Assembly: GCA_963807735.1 (NCBI GenBank)
Contig: CAWEDI010000004.1
Span: 248,001-312,000 of the forward strand
Source: Roseiarcus sp963807735
GTDB taxonomy: Bacteria; Pseudomonadota; Alphaproteobacteria; Rhizobiales; Beijerinckiaceae
Length of the DNA stretch: 64,000 nt
Direction of reading: 5' to 3'
A model generated the notes under the pieces. The model saw only the letters and a list, made by a program, of their open reading frames with translations. It was not told the origin of the DNA and ran no database searches. The translations under genes and the position numbers were made by a program. The stretch's first letter is position 1. The number at the start of each line of letters is the position of its first letter. Positions 55,392 through 64,000 of the stretch are shown here, one piece after another.

Positions 55392-56861
55392 ATGGCGCTC
55401 GTCCGCGCGCACAACTGGGTCAACAAGCTTTCGCCGCCTTCTCGGCGCCCGGAGATCAAACGCATCGCCATTACCCAGCTTCGTCCCTGGGCGCGAAAGG
55501 CAAGGACCCACTCGGGAAAGCAGCTGCGGCAGATCGCCGACAGCGTCGAACGGTTCGGGTTCACCAATCCGGTGCTGATCGATGGCGAGAACCGGATTTT
55601 GGCCGGCCACGGTCGCGTCGAGGCGGCCAAGCTCATCGGCATGATGGAAGTCCCGTGCCTGCGCTTCGACCACATGAGCGCATCAAAAAAGCGCGCCTAT
55701 GTTCTGGCCGATAACAAGCTCGCCTTGAACGCCGGCTGGGACGAGGAGTTGCTGGACCTGGAGTTCAAGGAGCTCAGCGAGGTCGATCTCGACTTTTCGC
55801 TGGACATCACCGGCTTCTCGATCGCCGCGCTCGACGCCCTGATCGAGGGGCTCTCTCCAGAAGAGGCGGGCGATCCTGCCGAAGACGCTCTGCCCGATCC
55901 GGCCACCACTCTGCGGCGCTGCAAGCCGGGCGACATCTACCGCCTCGGCCCGCACCGGCTGATCTGCGGCGACGCGCTCGACGCGCGGACCGTCGAGGCG
56001 CTGATGGATGGCTAAACCGCCGAAATGGTGTTCACCGATCCTCCTTACAACGTGCGCATCGACCGCAATGTGAGCGGACTCGGCAAGGTGCGTCACGAGG
56101 AGTTCGCCATGGCCTCGGGTGAGATGAGCCCGCAGGAATTTACGGCGTTCCTTTCTCGCGCCTTCGCCAATCTCGCCGCTCACAGCGCCGACGGCTCAAT
56201 CCACCTCGTCTGCATGGATTGGCGGCATATGGGAGAGATGCTCGAGGCCGGCGGCGCCAACTACGCGGAACTCAAAAACCTCATCGTGTGGGTCAAGGAC
56301 AACGGCGGCATGGGTACGTTCTATCGTTCCCGGCATGAACTTGTCTTCGCGTTCAAGAAGGGCGCGGCGGCGCATATCAACAGCTTCGAACTCGGGCAGC
56401 ACGGCCGGTATCGTACGAACGTCTGGGTTTATCGCAGCGCGAACTCGCGGGGAGCCGGCCGGATCGAAGAGCTCGCGATGCATCCGACGGTAAAGCCGGT
56501 CGTCATGATCGCCGACGCTATCAAGGATGTCTCGCGGCGGAAGGGCGTCGTGCTCGACCTGTTCGGCGGCTCCGGGTCCACCCTGATCGCCGCGCACAAG
56601 ACAGGTCGACGCGCCAAGGTGTGCGAACTGGACCCCGTCTATTGCGACCGCATTCTCGCCCGCTGGGAGAAGTTCGCGAAGGACGACGCCGAATTGATTG
56701 CGTGCGGAATCGGTTCTGCTGCTATCCTTGGGCGGGAAGGAAATTCGAGCGGCTCCGACCAAGGCCAAGCGCCCTTTCCTGCGGTGGGCGCAGTTGACCA
56801 ATCGTCCTTAAATGAAGACGAGCTCGAGCGCGGGGTTCAGAATGCGGCGCCCGGGGAGTAG
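55392..56861 (+). pseudogene. ParB-domain DNA methyltransferase split by one stop codon
   Basis: ATG 55392 (MALVRAHNWVNKLSPPSRRPEIKRIAITQL) starts a ParB-like nuclease fold: FGFTNPVLIDGENRILAGHGRVEAAKLIGMMEVP. TAA at 56013-56015 follows ALMDG. The same frame continues TAEMVFTDPPYNVRIDRN (motif IV), LKNLIVWVKDNGGMGTFYRSRHE, HPTVKP and VLDLFGGSGSTLIAAHKTGR (motif I), a beta-class N6/N4 methylase. A single base change (GAA to TAA) explains the break. Such fusions are typical of prophages and islands. Confidence 0.85.
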
Positions 56862-56864
56862 TCA

Positions 56865-57419
56865 ATGCGGAGCAAAACTACTCCTCCGCTCAAACCGCCG
56901 TCATCCGAGGCCGACGCGCATGAGGTCGGCTACAAGAAGCCGCCGGTCGCACACCAGTTCAAACAGGGGGCTTCTGGAAATCCGCATGGCCGACCGAAAG
57001 GGGCGCGAAACAAGCGTCCCGCGCTCTACGATGAGAGGCTGAAGGGAATCATCCTCGACGAGGCTTACCGGACAATCAAAGTCAACGAGGGCGCCAAGCG
57101 GTTCACGTTGTCCATGGCCCAGGCCGTCGTCCGCTCGCTGGCCGTGAACGCAGCGCGCGGTCAGCTGCGCGCGGCCCAAGCCTTCATGGCGCCGTTGTCG
57201 GGCACGGAGCGGGCCAACAAGGTTGCGCACGATGAATATCTCCAAGCGGCCATCACATACAAGGTCCAATGGGAGAGCGAACTGGAACGGCGCCGCCGAT
57301 CTGGAGAGACTGGGCCCGAGCCCCTGCCGCATCCCGACGACATCGATATCGATATGCGAACCGGCGTAGTTGCTGTTAAGGGGCCGATGACAAAAGAAGA
57401 CAAAGCGAAATGGGATTGA
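56865..57419 (+). CDS. DUF5681 domain protein
   Basis: It starts three bases after the methylase stop (MRSKTTPPLKPPSSEADAHEVGYKKPPVAHQFKQGASGNPHGRPKGARNK). VGYKKPP...FKQGxSGNPxGRPKG is the DUF5681 signature of phage and mobile-island proteins, usually near terminase or methylase genes. The C-terminal half is charged, helical and unassigned. A TGA at 57417 ends it, but the same frame remains open to 57716. Confidence 0.85.
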   Translation: MRSKTTPPLKPPSSEADAHEVGYKKPPVAHQFKQGASGNPHGRPKGARNKRPALYDERLKGIILDEAYRTIKVNEGAKRFTLSMAQAVVRSLAVNAARGQLRAAQAFMAPLSGTERANKVAHDEYLQAAITYKVQWESELERRRRSGETGPEPLPHPDDIDIDMRTGVVAVKGPMTKEDKAKWD

Positions 57420-57464
57420 AAAGCTGCCTCTCTCCTTGCCGAGGCGGCCGAAATCGAGTCGGAC

Positions 57465-57716
57465 ATGATTTCGGGGGCGATTGCGCCCGATGTGGCGCGT
57501 GCGGTGATTTCCTCAAAGCAACTGCAGACGGACAAACTCGGCCCGAGAAGGCACGGGGACAGGACGATGGTCGAAAACAGCACGCCAGTTAGAGGCGAAC
57601 TCACTCGCAAGCTCGATATCTCAACGCTCTCAGACGAGCAGTTGGACGCCCTTGAGGAGGCGCTTAGGGTGACCGTGGCGCAGCTCGAGGCGCCGGGAAA
57701 TACCAATCACGAATAG
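57465..57716 (+). CDS. Small unrecognised protein downstream of DUF5681
   Basis: In the same frame as the DUF5681 gene after its TGA: KAASLLAEAAEIESDMISGAIAPDVARAVISSKQLQ, then TMVENSTPVRGELTRKLDISTLSDEQLDALEEALRVTVAQL. Either an independent gene starting near ATG 57465, or the severed C-terminus of the preceding one. Mostly helical; function unknown. Confidence 0.45.
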   Translation: MISGAIAPDVARAVISSKQLQTDKLGPRRHGDRTMVENSTPVRGELTRKLDISTLSDEQLDALEEALRVTVAQLEAPGNTNHE

Positions 57717-57729
57717 GTGGATTTCTCAA

Positions 57730-57830
57730 TCGGCTCGGGGCGTGATTCAAAGCTGGCGAACGGAAGAGGTTCGCCATGAGAGGGATAGCATTTTGGCCGG
57801 ATTTCGATGAGGGGAAGCTGCGCGAAGCGC
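57730..57830 (+). pseudogene. 5' remnant of an IS630 element related to element 2
   Basis: GGCGAACGG-AGAGGTTCGCCATGAGAGGGAT at 57758-57786 matches the start of IS630 element 2 (6240-6270). The reading MRGIAFWPDFDEGKLREARV parallels MRGIALRSDFEAAGLRASAR. Homology is lost after about 20 codons. Confidence 0.7.
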
Positions 57831-58539
57831 GCGTCTTTGCATCCTCGCATACGAATCTCCCCTGGATAACCGGCTCCCGCCTCGTCAACGATGCGCCAAT
57901 CCGCGCAGAGGACGTGGGCTTAAGAGCCCGATTTAAAAGAGGTTGAGCTATGTCAGTAGGTTGTGATTCCCTTTCGGTGCTGAATCGAGAGAGGAAGATC
58001 ATGGCCTGGACTGATATCGCCCAGCGCGAGCATAATCGCGACAGCGCCCGCTATCCAAGCGATTTGATGGACCGAGAATGGGCGCTGATTGCGCCGTTGT
58101 TGCCGCCCGCCAGGCGCGGCGGGCGACCGCGCACTACCTGCCTGCGTGCGGTGTTCGACGCCATTCTGTATATTGGCTCGAGCGGCCGCCAGTGGCGGGC
58201 GCTCCCGAAATGCTTTCCGCCGGTCTCGACGGTTCGCAGCTATTTCTACGCTTGGCGCAATGCGGGCCTGTTCTCGGCGATCAACCAGCCTCTGGTGATG
58301 GCGGCGCGCGAGCAGGCGGGCAGAGAGGCCAGCCCGACTGCGGGCGTCATCGACAGTCAAAGCTTCAAGACGACCGAAAGCGGCGCAATTGCAGGTTATG
58401 ACGCCGGAAAGAAGGTCAAGGGCCGCAAGCGTCACATCGTCACTGATACGCTGGGTTTCCTGCTCTTCGTGCTAATCCACGCCGCCAATATCCAGGATAG
58501 AGACGGCGCTCCCGAGGTCATCAAGCCCACATCAAGGTC

Positions 58540-59956
58540 GTGTCCCGGCCCGTGGTGTAGCTTGTCGGGAGTAAGCCGCTCGCGAAGCGCGCTCTCCATT
58601 GCGCCGTAGCGAGCGAGCGGCTTGCGGTGGCCATTGGCGGTTCCCCGGTTAGGGTCGGGTTGCGAATCTCAACGCAACCAAGGACCCACCAATGACCGAC
58701 GAGATGATGAACCTTCGCGCGATGGTCGAGAAGGCCCCCGACGCGGATATTCTGCGCGACATGATCGCCTTCGCCGCCGAGCGGTTGATGGAGATGGAAG
58801 TCGGCGCCAAGACCGGCGCAGGCCACGGCGAGCGTTCGCCCGACCGGCTCGCCCATCGCAACGGCTATCGCGACCGGGATTGGGAGACTCGGGCAGGAAC
58901 AGTCGAACTGCGCATACCGAAGCTGCGCAAAGGCTCGTACTTCCCAAGCTTTCTGGAGCCGCGGCGCATGGCGGAGAAAGCGCTGACGGCGGTCATCCAA
59001 GAGGCTTACGTCCACGGCGTCTCGACCCGTTCGGTGGACGACCTCGTCAAGGCGATGGGCGGGACAGGTATCTCGAAGAGCCAGGTCAGCCGGCTCTGCG
59101 AGGAAATCGATGAACGCGTGAAGGCGTTTCTCGACCGCCCGCTTGAGGGCGAATGGCCTTATGTCTGGCTCGATGCGACCTACGTGAAGGTCCGCCGCAA
59201 CAATCGCATCGTGTCCGTCGCGGTGATCGTGGCCGTCGGCGTCAACGGCGATGGGCGGCGCGAGGTCTTGGGAATGGATATCGGCCCCTCCGAGGCCGAG
59301 ACCTTCTGGACCGAGTTCCTTCGCAAGCTCAGGCGTCGCGGCCTGCGCGGCGTCAAGCTGGTCGTCTCCGACGCCCACGAGGGCATCAAGGCCGCCGTCG
59401 CCAAGCTGATGAGCGCGAGCTGGCAGCGTTGCCGGGTCCACACCATGCGCAACGCGCTCGCCCATGCCGGCAAGAACAGCCGGCGCGTCGTCTCGGCCTT
59501 CATCGCCACCGCCTTCGCCCAGGACAGCGCGAACGCCGCCAAGACGCAGTGGCGCAAGGTCGCCGATCAATTACGGCCCAAGCTGCGCAAGCTCGCCGAG
59601 TTCATGGACGAGGCCGAAAACGACGTCCTCGCCTACATGGCGTTCCCGTCCGATCACTGGCCAAAACTCCACTCCACCAACGGCCTGGAGCGCCTCAATG
59701 GCGAGATAAAGCGGCGCACCGAAGTCGTCGGCATCTTTCCCAACGACGAAGCCATCGTTCGGCTCGTCGGCGCTATCCTGCTCGAACAAAACGACGAATG
59801 GGCCGTCCAACGGGCGCGCTACATGACGCTGGAAACCATCGCCACCTTGAGCGATGATGCCGTCGTCGGATTGCCCGCCGTGGCCATCTGACCGATCCGG
59901 CCCTAGCCGGAAGCCGTGGTGGAACAACCTTCAGCTACACCACGCCTCGGGACACG
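58540..59956 (+). mobile_element. IS256-family element, copy 2 (intact)
   Basis: About 1.42 kb, ends GTGTCCCGGCCCGTGGTGTAG and CTACACCACGCCTCGGGACAC. CATCAA occurs near both junctions (left ...CACATCAAG, right GTCATCAAAG) as an imperfect candidate target duplication. Inserted in an IS5 transposase gene. Confidence 0.88.
58692..59891 (+). CDS. IS256-family (MULE-type DDE) transposase
   Basis: 399 residues: MTDEMMNLRAMVEKAPDADILRDMIAFAAERLMEMEVG, AHRNGYRDRDWETRAGTVELRIPKLRKGSYFPSFLEPRR, VWLDATYVKVRR (Asp), LVVSDAHEGIKAAVAK (Asp), TNGLERLNGEIKRRTEVVGIFPN (Glu). Complete and apparently active, and the probable source or sister of copy 1 at 5927-8510. Confidence 0.93.
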   Translation: MTDEMMNLRAMVEKAPDADILRDMIAFAAERLMEMEVGAKTGAGHGERSPDRLAHRNGYRDRDWETRAGTVELRIPKLRKGSYFPSFLEPRRMAEKALTAVIQEAYVHGVSTRSVDDLVKAMGGTGISKSQVSRLCEEIDERVKAFLDRPLEGEWPYVWLDATYVKVRRNNRIVSVAVIVAVGVNGDGRREVLGMDIGPSEAETFWTEFLRKLRRRGLRGVKLVVSDAHEGIKAAVAKLMSASWQRCRVHTMRNALAHAGKNSRRVVSAFIATAFAQDSANAAKTQWRKVADQLRPKLRKLAEFMDEAENDVLAYMAFPSDHWPKLHSTNGLERLNGEIKRRTEVVGIFPNDEAIVRLVGAILLEQNDEWAVQRARYMTLETIATLSDDAVVGLPAVAI

Positions 59957-60143
59957 ATCGTCATCAAAGCTCTTCGTTTCCGTTTTCCCTGGCTGCGTCA
60001 CATCTTCGCCGACGGCGGCTATGCCGGACCCAAACTGGCGCAAGCGCTTGTCGGACACGGCCAATGGACCATCGAAATCGTCAAACGCTCCGACATCGCC
60101 GAGGGCTTCGTTGTGCTGCCGCGCAGATGGGTCGTGGACCGCC

Positions 60144-60319
60144 GTACAATGTTGCTATTTTGGGCTTTGAATGGTCTTCGTTCATTGAACGTCATGGTCG
60201 GAGGCGGCCGCTTCTAGTTTCCGCAATTGAGCGCCGAGCGAGTCGATTTGTCGCAGGCGAATCAGTGTCGCCTCAAGTTTTGTTGCGCCATCGGCGGCCC
60301 GCATCAGGATCGACGGCCG
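60144..60319. other. Junction between truncated IS5 and recombinase module
   Basis: Short stretch with no clear gene. The minus strand shows a helical open segment (ADGATKLEATLIRLRQIDSLGAQLRKLEAAASDH) covering about 60295-60185 whose start I cannot place; it may be coincidental. Confidence 0.3.
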
Positions 60320-60523
60320 ATGGAGGCGCACATGGTCCGGCCCAAGGATCCCCCCCTGCTGCGAGTGCGCGTATCGTTCGAAGCGACAAGATTGAGCCCC
60401 CAACACCTGATCGAGGCCTACGATCGTCTCATACCGACCATTCGACGCGCTCGCCCCCGGTCGACCCGCGACGGTGTCCCGGTTTCTCCACTGAAGACAG
60501 CGAATGCGGGAGGTGAACCATGA
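60320..60523 (+). CDS. Small accessory protein of the recombinase module
   Basis: MEAHMVRPKDPPLLRVRVSFEATRLSPQHLIEAYDRLIPTIRR...: RVSFEATRLSPQHLIEAYDRLIP resembles short proteins encoded just before serine recombinases in rhizobial islands. It overlaps the recombinase start by ATGA (60520-60523), so it is translationally coupled. Function unknown. Confidence 0.6.
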   Translation: MEAHMVRPKDPPLLRVRVSFEATRLSPQHLIEAYDRLIPTIRRARPRSTRDGVPVSPLKTANAGGEP

Positions 60524-62172
60524 TCGCCGTGCGGTGCGCGCTCTATGCGCGTGTGTCGAGCGAGAGCCAGGCGCGCGACAACACGATCGCAAGCCAGGTC
60601 GTCGCGTTACGCGAGCGCATCGTCGCCGATGGCTTCCTACTCGAGCCGGGTCACAGCTACGAGGACGAAGGTTACAGCGGTTCGATCCTGTCTCGTCCGG
60701 CGCTGGAGCGGCTGAGGGACGCTGTCGCAGGCGGCCATATCGAACGCATTTATGTCCATGCGCCGGATCGGTTGGCGCGCCGCTACGCCCATCAGGTTCT
60801 TCTGGTCGATGAGTTTCGTCGTGCGGGAGCCGAGGTCGTTTTCCTGAACCGCGCGATCGGCGGCACGGCGGAGGACGATCTTCTGCTACAAGTACAAGGC
60901 GTGATCGCCGAATACGAACGCGCCAAGATCCTCGAACGTAGCCGGCGTGGCCGTCGCCATGCCGCGCGGTCAGGCTCTGTCAGCGCGTTGACGGGGGCTC
61001 CGTTCGGCTATCGCTACGTGAGCCGCGTTCAGGGCGGCGGGGTGGCGCGCTTCGAAGTCGTGGAAGATGAGGCGCATATCGTCAGGCTCATCTTCTCGTG
61101 GATCGGCCTGGATCGGCTGAGCCTGCGCGAAGTATGTCGGCGATTGCATCAAATGGGCTGCCGTACCCGACGCGGCTCGACATTTTGGTATGCTTCGACA
61201 ATCCGCGGCATGTTGGACAATCCCGCCTATATCGGGCGCGCCGCTTTCGGGCGAGCCCACTTTCTAGCGCCTCGGCCCCGTCTGCGACCGATCCGGGGAC
61301 ATCTGAAACCGTCGCCGAGGGCGACCTCCCGCGTGGCCACGCCACGCGACGAATGGATCGAGATTCCGGTTCCCGCCCTGATTGAGCCCGCCTTGTTCGA
61401 GGCGGCCCGCGTTCAACTCGCGGAGAACCGAAGCCGGAAACGAGATCGCCAGCCCGGCCGGCGCTGGCTGCTACAAGGTCTGACGGTTTGTGGGTGTTGC
61501 GGCTACGCCTACTATGGCAAGACGGCGCCGCGATCACGCACGTATGATCCGGCAAATACTTTGCGCTATTATCGCTGTACGGGCGCGGACGGCTACCGTT
61601 TCCATGGCGAAGCGGTGTGCCAAAACGGACCCGTGCGCGGTGACCAGTTGGAGCAAGTCGTTTGGAGCCAAGTGAGATCTCTCCTGGAACAACCGGACCG
61701 CATGACCGACGAATATCGGCGACGCATCGGCCTGGCGCGTGATGGCGCTGCGATGCCGGACGAGATCGTCCGTCTCCATCAGCAGATAACGACGATGCGG
61801 CGCGGCATCGGTCGGCTGATCGACAGCTATGCGGAAGGCCTCATCGACAAGGCCGAGTTCGAGCCGCGCATCGCGGGTCTGAAACAGCGCCTTTCCCAAC
61901 TCGATGAGCGGCATCGAGCCGCGTTAGACGCCATCGAGGCCGAGCGCGATCTTTCGCTCGTGATCAGCCGTCTGGAGGATTTCTCGGCCAAGGTCGCCAA
62001 TCGCCTCGACGGTCTCGATGGCGCCGGCATGCAGGAAATCATCCGCATTCTCGTGCGCCGCATCGAAATCGAAGGTGACGCGATTGAGGTGGTTTTCCGG
62101 GTTCCGCCTCAGGACGGACCAGGCCGGCCCCCTCCGCCCACCGGCGAAAGCGCGAGTTGGCAACACGGATGA
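60520..62172 (+). CDS. Large serine recombinase with zinc ribbon and coiled coil
   Basis: 550 residues. Catalytic domain: VRCALYARVSSESQARDNTIASQVVALRERI (nucleophile Ser13), YVHAPDRLARRYAHQVLLVDEF. The recombinase domain has APFGYRYVSR and TIRGMLDNPAYIGRAAFG. A zinc ribbon is made by VCGCCGYAYYGK with later YRCTG and VCQNG Cys residues. A C-terminal coiled coil spans about 415-490 (LHQQITTMRRGIGRLIDSYAEGLIDKAEFEPRI). All parts of an active large serine recombinase are present. It marks the boundary with core genes. Confidence 0.93.
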   Translation: MIAVRCALYARVSSESQARDNTIASQVVALRERIVADGFLLEPGHSYEDEGYSGSILSRPALERLRDAVAGGHIERIYVHAPDRLARRYAHQVLLVDEFRRAGAEVVFLNRAIGGTAEDDLLLQVQGVIAEYERAKILERSRRGRRHAARSGSVSALTGAPFGYRYVSRVQGGGVARFEVVEDEAHIVRLIFSWIGLDRLSLREVCRRLHQMGCRTRRGSTFWYASTIRGMLDNPAYIGRAAFGRAHFLAPRPRLRPIRGHLKPSPRATSRVATPRDEWIEIPVPALIEPALFEAARVQLAENRSRKRDRQPGRRWLLQGLTVCGCCGYAYYGKTAPRSRTYDPANTLRYYRCTGADGYRFHGEAVCQNGPVRGDQLEQVVWSQVRSLLEQPDRMTDEYRRRIGLARDGAAMPDEIVRLHQQITTMRRGIGRLIDSYAEGLIDKAEFEPRIAGLKQRLSQLDERHRAALDAIEAERDLSLVISRLEDFSAKVANRLDGLDGAGMQEIIRILVRRIEIEGDAIEVVFRVPPQDGPGRPPPPTGESASWQHG

Positions 62173-62260
62173 CCAGGGCCAGGGCGTAGATGATGTCCCA
62201 CGCCAACAGCCGTGCCCGCTCGTTCATTGCGCGCATTCCTCCCAAGGCTGATAGCTGATG

Positions 62261-63721
62261 TCAAGCGCCGGAGACACCGTGCCCCGTCATTCTTTTGGGA
62301 CTGACGATTTCATCGAAGCGCTTCCCGTCGATGTAGCCGGAAAGAAGCGCGGCCTCCCTTAAAGTGAGATCCTCGTCATTTGCTTTGTGCGCGATCTCCG
62401 AGGCCTTGTCGTATCCGATGACCGGACTTAGCACGGTGACCAGCATGAGCGAACGCCCGAGCATTTCATCGATGCGTTTACGGTTAAGTTTTGTGCCGTC
62501 AACTGAGAAGCGCCGAAACTTGTCACAGGCATCGCCAAGAATGCGGGCAGAATGAATGAAGTTGTTGATGATAATCGGGCGCATCGCGTTGAGCTCGAAA
62601 TTTCCCTGGCTACCCGCAAACGCCACCGCATTATCCTCGCCGATGACTTGGATGCATACCATAACCATCGCCTCACACTGGGTGGGATTTACCTTACCAG
62701 GCATGATCGATGAGCCTGGCTCGTTTTCGGGCAGCATGATCTCGCCCAGGCCGCAGCGTGGCCCTGACGCGAGCCACCGCATATCATTGGCGACCTTCAT
62801 CAATGCAACTGCCAGCCCACGAAGCGCCGCCATAGCGGCCACCATGCCGTCGAGGGAACCTTGGGCGGCAAATTTATTTGGCGCGGTAACGAAGGGACGC
62901 CCGGTCAGTTCGGCAATTTTGGACGCGATATCCCGACTGAAACCCTCAGGCGCGTTGATTCCGGTGCCGACGGCCGTCCCCCCCGCTGCCAACTCGAAAA
63001 GGTCCTTTTCGGAATAACGGACGCGATCCAGCGCGTCACGGATCTGATGCACGTACCCCGACCACTCCTGTCCGACTGTCAGCGGCACAGCGTCTTGAAG
63101 ATGCGTTCGCCCGGTCTTGACGACATCGCTCCACTGCTTAGCCTTCGCCTCGATCGATTCAGCAAGCCGCTCCGCGTTCGGTAGCAGAAGCTCCTCAAGC
63201 TCCAGGATCGCCGCGATGTGCATCGCGGTCGGAAAAGTGTCGTTCGATGACTGCCCCAGGTTGACATCGTCGTTGGGATGGATCGGCGACTTGCTGCCGA
63301 GTTTGCCGCCGACCAACTGGATGGCCCGGTTCGACAGGACCTCGTTGACATTCATGTTCGACTGGGTGCCAGACCCAGTCTGCCAAACATACAGGGGAAA
63401 GTGCCCGTCGAGTTTGCCGGCGATGGCCTCGTCAGCGGCGCGTACGATCGCATCACTTTTCCATGGGGGCAACCGCCCTGCCGCGGTGTTCACCAGCGCC
63501 GCTGCTTTCTTCACGTAACCGTACGCGTGATAGACGCGCTTCGACATGCGATCATCGCCGATCGAGAAATGCAACAGACTACGCTGGGTCTGTGCCCCCC
63601 AATAGCGATCGGCCGGTACGTCGATGCCGCCCATCGAGTCGGTTTCGTGGCGGTTGCCAGTCGCGCCGATCCCGACCGGGATTTCGTACAGCGGAACTGA
63701 TGGCGACTTGTTCATGAGCAT
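62261..63721 (-). CDS. fumC: Class II fumarate hydratase
   Basis: 486 residues: ETDSMGGIDVPADRYWGAQTQRSLLHFSIG, YVWQTGSGTQSNMNVNEVLSNRA, HPNDDVNLGQSSNDTFPTAMHIAA, VKTGRTHLQDAVPLTVGQEWSGY (His of the catalytic pair) and the signature loop PGSSIMPGKVNPTQCEAM (catalytic Ser in SS). Catalyses fumarate to L-malate in the TCA cycle, oxygen-stable. An N-terminal 25 residues before ETDS is longer than average. Next to a malic enzyme gene. Confidence 0.97.
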   Translation of the reverse strand: MLMNKSPSVPLYEIPVGIGATGNRHETDSMGGIDVPADRYWGAQTQRSLLHFSIGDDRMSKRVYHAYGYVKKAAALVNTAAGRLPPWKSDAIVRAADEAIAGKLDGHFPLYVWQTGSGTQSNMNVNEVLSNRAIQLVGGKLGSKSPIHPNDDVNLGQSSNDTFPTAMHIAAILELEELLLPNAERLAESIEAKAKQWSDVVKTGRTHLQDAVPLTVGQEWSGYVHQIRDALDRVRYSEKDLFELAAGGTAVGTGINAPEGFSRDIASKIAELTGRPFVTAPNKFAAQGSLDGMVAAMAALRGLAVALMKVANDMRWLASGPRCGLGEIMLPENEPGSSIMPGKVNPTQCEAMVMVCIQVIGEDNAVAFAGSQGNFELNAMRPIIINNFIHSARILGDACDKFRRFSVDGTKLNRKRIDEMLGRSLMLVTVLSPVIGYDKASEIAHKANDEDLTLREAALLSGYIDGKRFDEIVSPKRMTGHGVSGA

Positions 63722-63842
63722 ATTTTCCGTTCCGGTCTCCGATTGACAGTCGTCGGATCCGCGATTGCCCCCGTCGCTTCGGAATCAGCAATTATACGTA
63801 ACTTCAAGTCCGGGCTAACGGAGCAATGTCGAGCAATTCCCC

Positions 63843-64000
63843 TCACCCCAGATAAGCGGGATGGTAGACGCGGGCGCGAATTAGCGCGCCGATATCGTCT
63901 GGCCGCGCCACCCCCGCCAGGCCCCGATCGAATATGCAGGTTGCGACTCGTGCGGCGACGTGAAGCGATGCCTCGAGGATGCGCCCTTGCGGTGGATAAA
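63843..64000 (-). CDS. Malic enzyme, C-terminal end (partial)
   Basis: The minus strand enters the window as YPPQGRILEASLHVAARVATCIFDRGLAGVARPDDIGALIRARVYHPAYLG followed by a stop. YPPxxxIxEaSxxIAxxVAxxxFxxGLAxxxRPxDxxxxIxxxxYxPxY is the end of NAD(P)-dependent malic enzymes. It would lie upstream of fumC on the same strand, giving a malate-centred pair. The rest lies outside the window. Confidence 0.8.
   Translation of the reverse strand, partial: YPPQGRILEASLHVAARVATCIFDRGLAGVARPDDIGALIRARVYHPAYLG

Larger units (their letters stand above)
57945..60143 (+). mobile_element. IS5-family element split by IS256 copy 2 and truncated at its 3' end
   Basis: The left end is near GAGCTATGTCAGTAGGTTGTG (57946). 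Transposase coding runs 58001-58530, is interrupted by the IS256, and resumes about 59957 (VIKALRFRFPWLRHIFADGGYAGPKL), ending at WVVDR near 60143 without its last segment. Confidence 0.82.
58001..60143 (+). pseudogene. IS5-family transposase, interrupted
   Basis: MAWTDIAQREHNRDSARYPSDLMDREWALIAPLLPP, YFYAWRNAGLFSAINQPLVMA and GVIDSQSFKTTESG (first Asp), VKGRKRHIVTDTLGFLL lie before the IS256. FADGGYAGPKLAQAL (second Asp) and IVKRSDIAEGFVVLPRRWVVDR lie after. The final VERTFAWL-type Glu region is missing. Different subgroup from the IS5 at 45612. Confidence 0.85.

Noticed and set aside
56025..57716. Alternative genetic code (stop reassignment) explaining in-frame stops in island genes
   Set aside because: Different stops are involved (TAA, TGA), and intact genes nearby end normally at the same codons, so ordinary mutation is sufficient.

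Overview
The window is GC-rich chromosomal DNA from an alphaproteobacterium, most likely of the order Hyphomicrobiales (Rhizobiales). The evidence is codon bias, DUF1254, DUF2924 and DUF5681 proteins, FitA/VapC pairs, LivHMGF and XylFGH-type transporters and the insertion-sequence complement. The genus cannot be fixed from sequence alone. There is no rRNA, tRNA or CRISPR array that I can see.

Region by region: 1-5,100 is a graveyard of gene pieces: an IS3 remnant, LysR, NADPH-reductase and membrane-fusion scraps, an internally deleted aldo/keto reductase, a rearranged DUF1254/DUF1214 gene, and a decayed DUF3302-HlyD pair. 5,070-8,849 is a three-level nest: an IS630 element split by an IS256 element that is itself split by a second IS630. 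9,081-17,200 holds a DUF4239 membrane protein, a broken diguanylate cyclase, a FitA/VapC toxin-antitoxin pair, an integrase pseudogene, an alpha/beta-hydrolase fused to an adenylate cyclase, a DJ-1/PfpI protein, and an enoyl-CoA hydratase, GlcG/HbpS and VOC group. 17,336-18,361 has resolvase and integrase remnants. 18,493-25,850 is a polyol/sugar unit: epimerase, LacI regulator, ribitol-dehydrogenase-like SDR and a permease/ATPase/binding-protein ABC importer, with shared AAACGTTT-like candidate operators. 25,956-32,281 is a half-decayed redox group (SDRs, aldo/keto reductase, carboxymuconolactone-decarboxylase-like proteins, cupin, LysR) unusually rich in single-base frameshifts. Its LysR gene carries an intact 158-bp palindromic MITE.

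32,894-45,530 is a well-preserved catabolic island: a branched-chain-type ABC importer with a LivM-LivG fusion, a shikimate-dehydrogenase-like enzyme, a CMD-family protein, aldehyde dehydrogenase, HpcH/HpaI aldolase, SDR, MHS-family symporter and amidohydrolase. Together they look like uptake and breakdown of an aromatic or alicyclic carboxylic acid. The substrate is inferred, not shown.

45,612-50,338 is the most striking structure. A second copy of the same MITE has been used as a landing pad by an IS630 (in its centre), by two IS110 copies in opposite orientation (one at each terminal repeat) and by an IS5 (at its outer CTAG). 50,345-62,172 is a recombinase-rich island: DUF2924 plus a large serine recombinase, a trypsin-like protein lying between direct repeats of the recombinase 3' end, a ParB-methylase broken by one stop codon, a DUF5681 protein, an IS5 split by a second IS256, and another large serine recombinase. 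Core metabolism resumes at 62,261 with fumC and the 3' end of a malic enzyme gene.

The main theme is layered transposition with datable order. Intact functional units are the polyol importer, the catabolic island, the toxin-antitoxin pair and the C4-acid genes.
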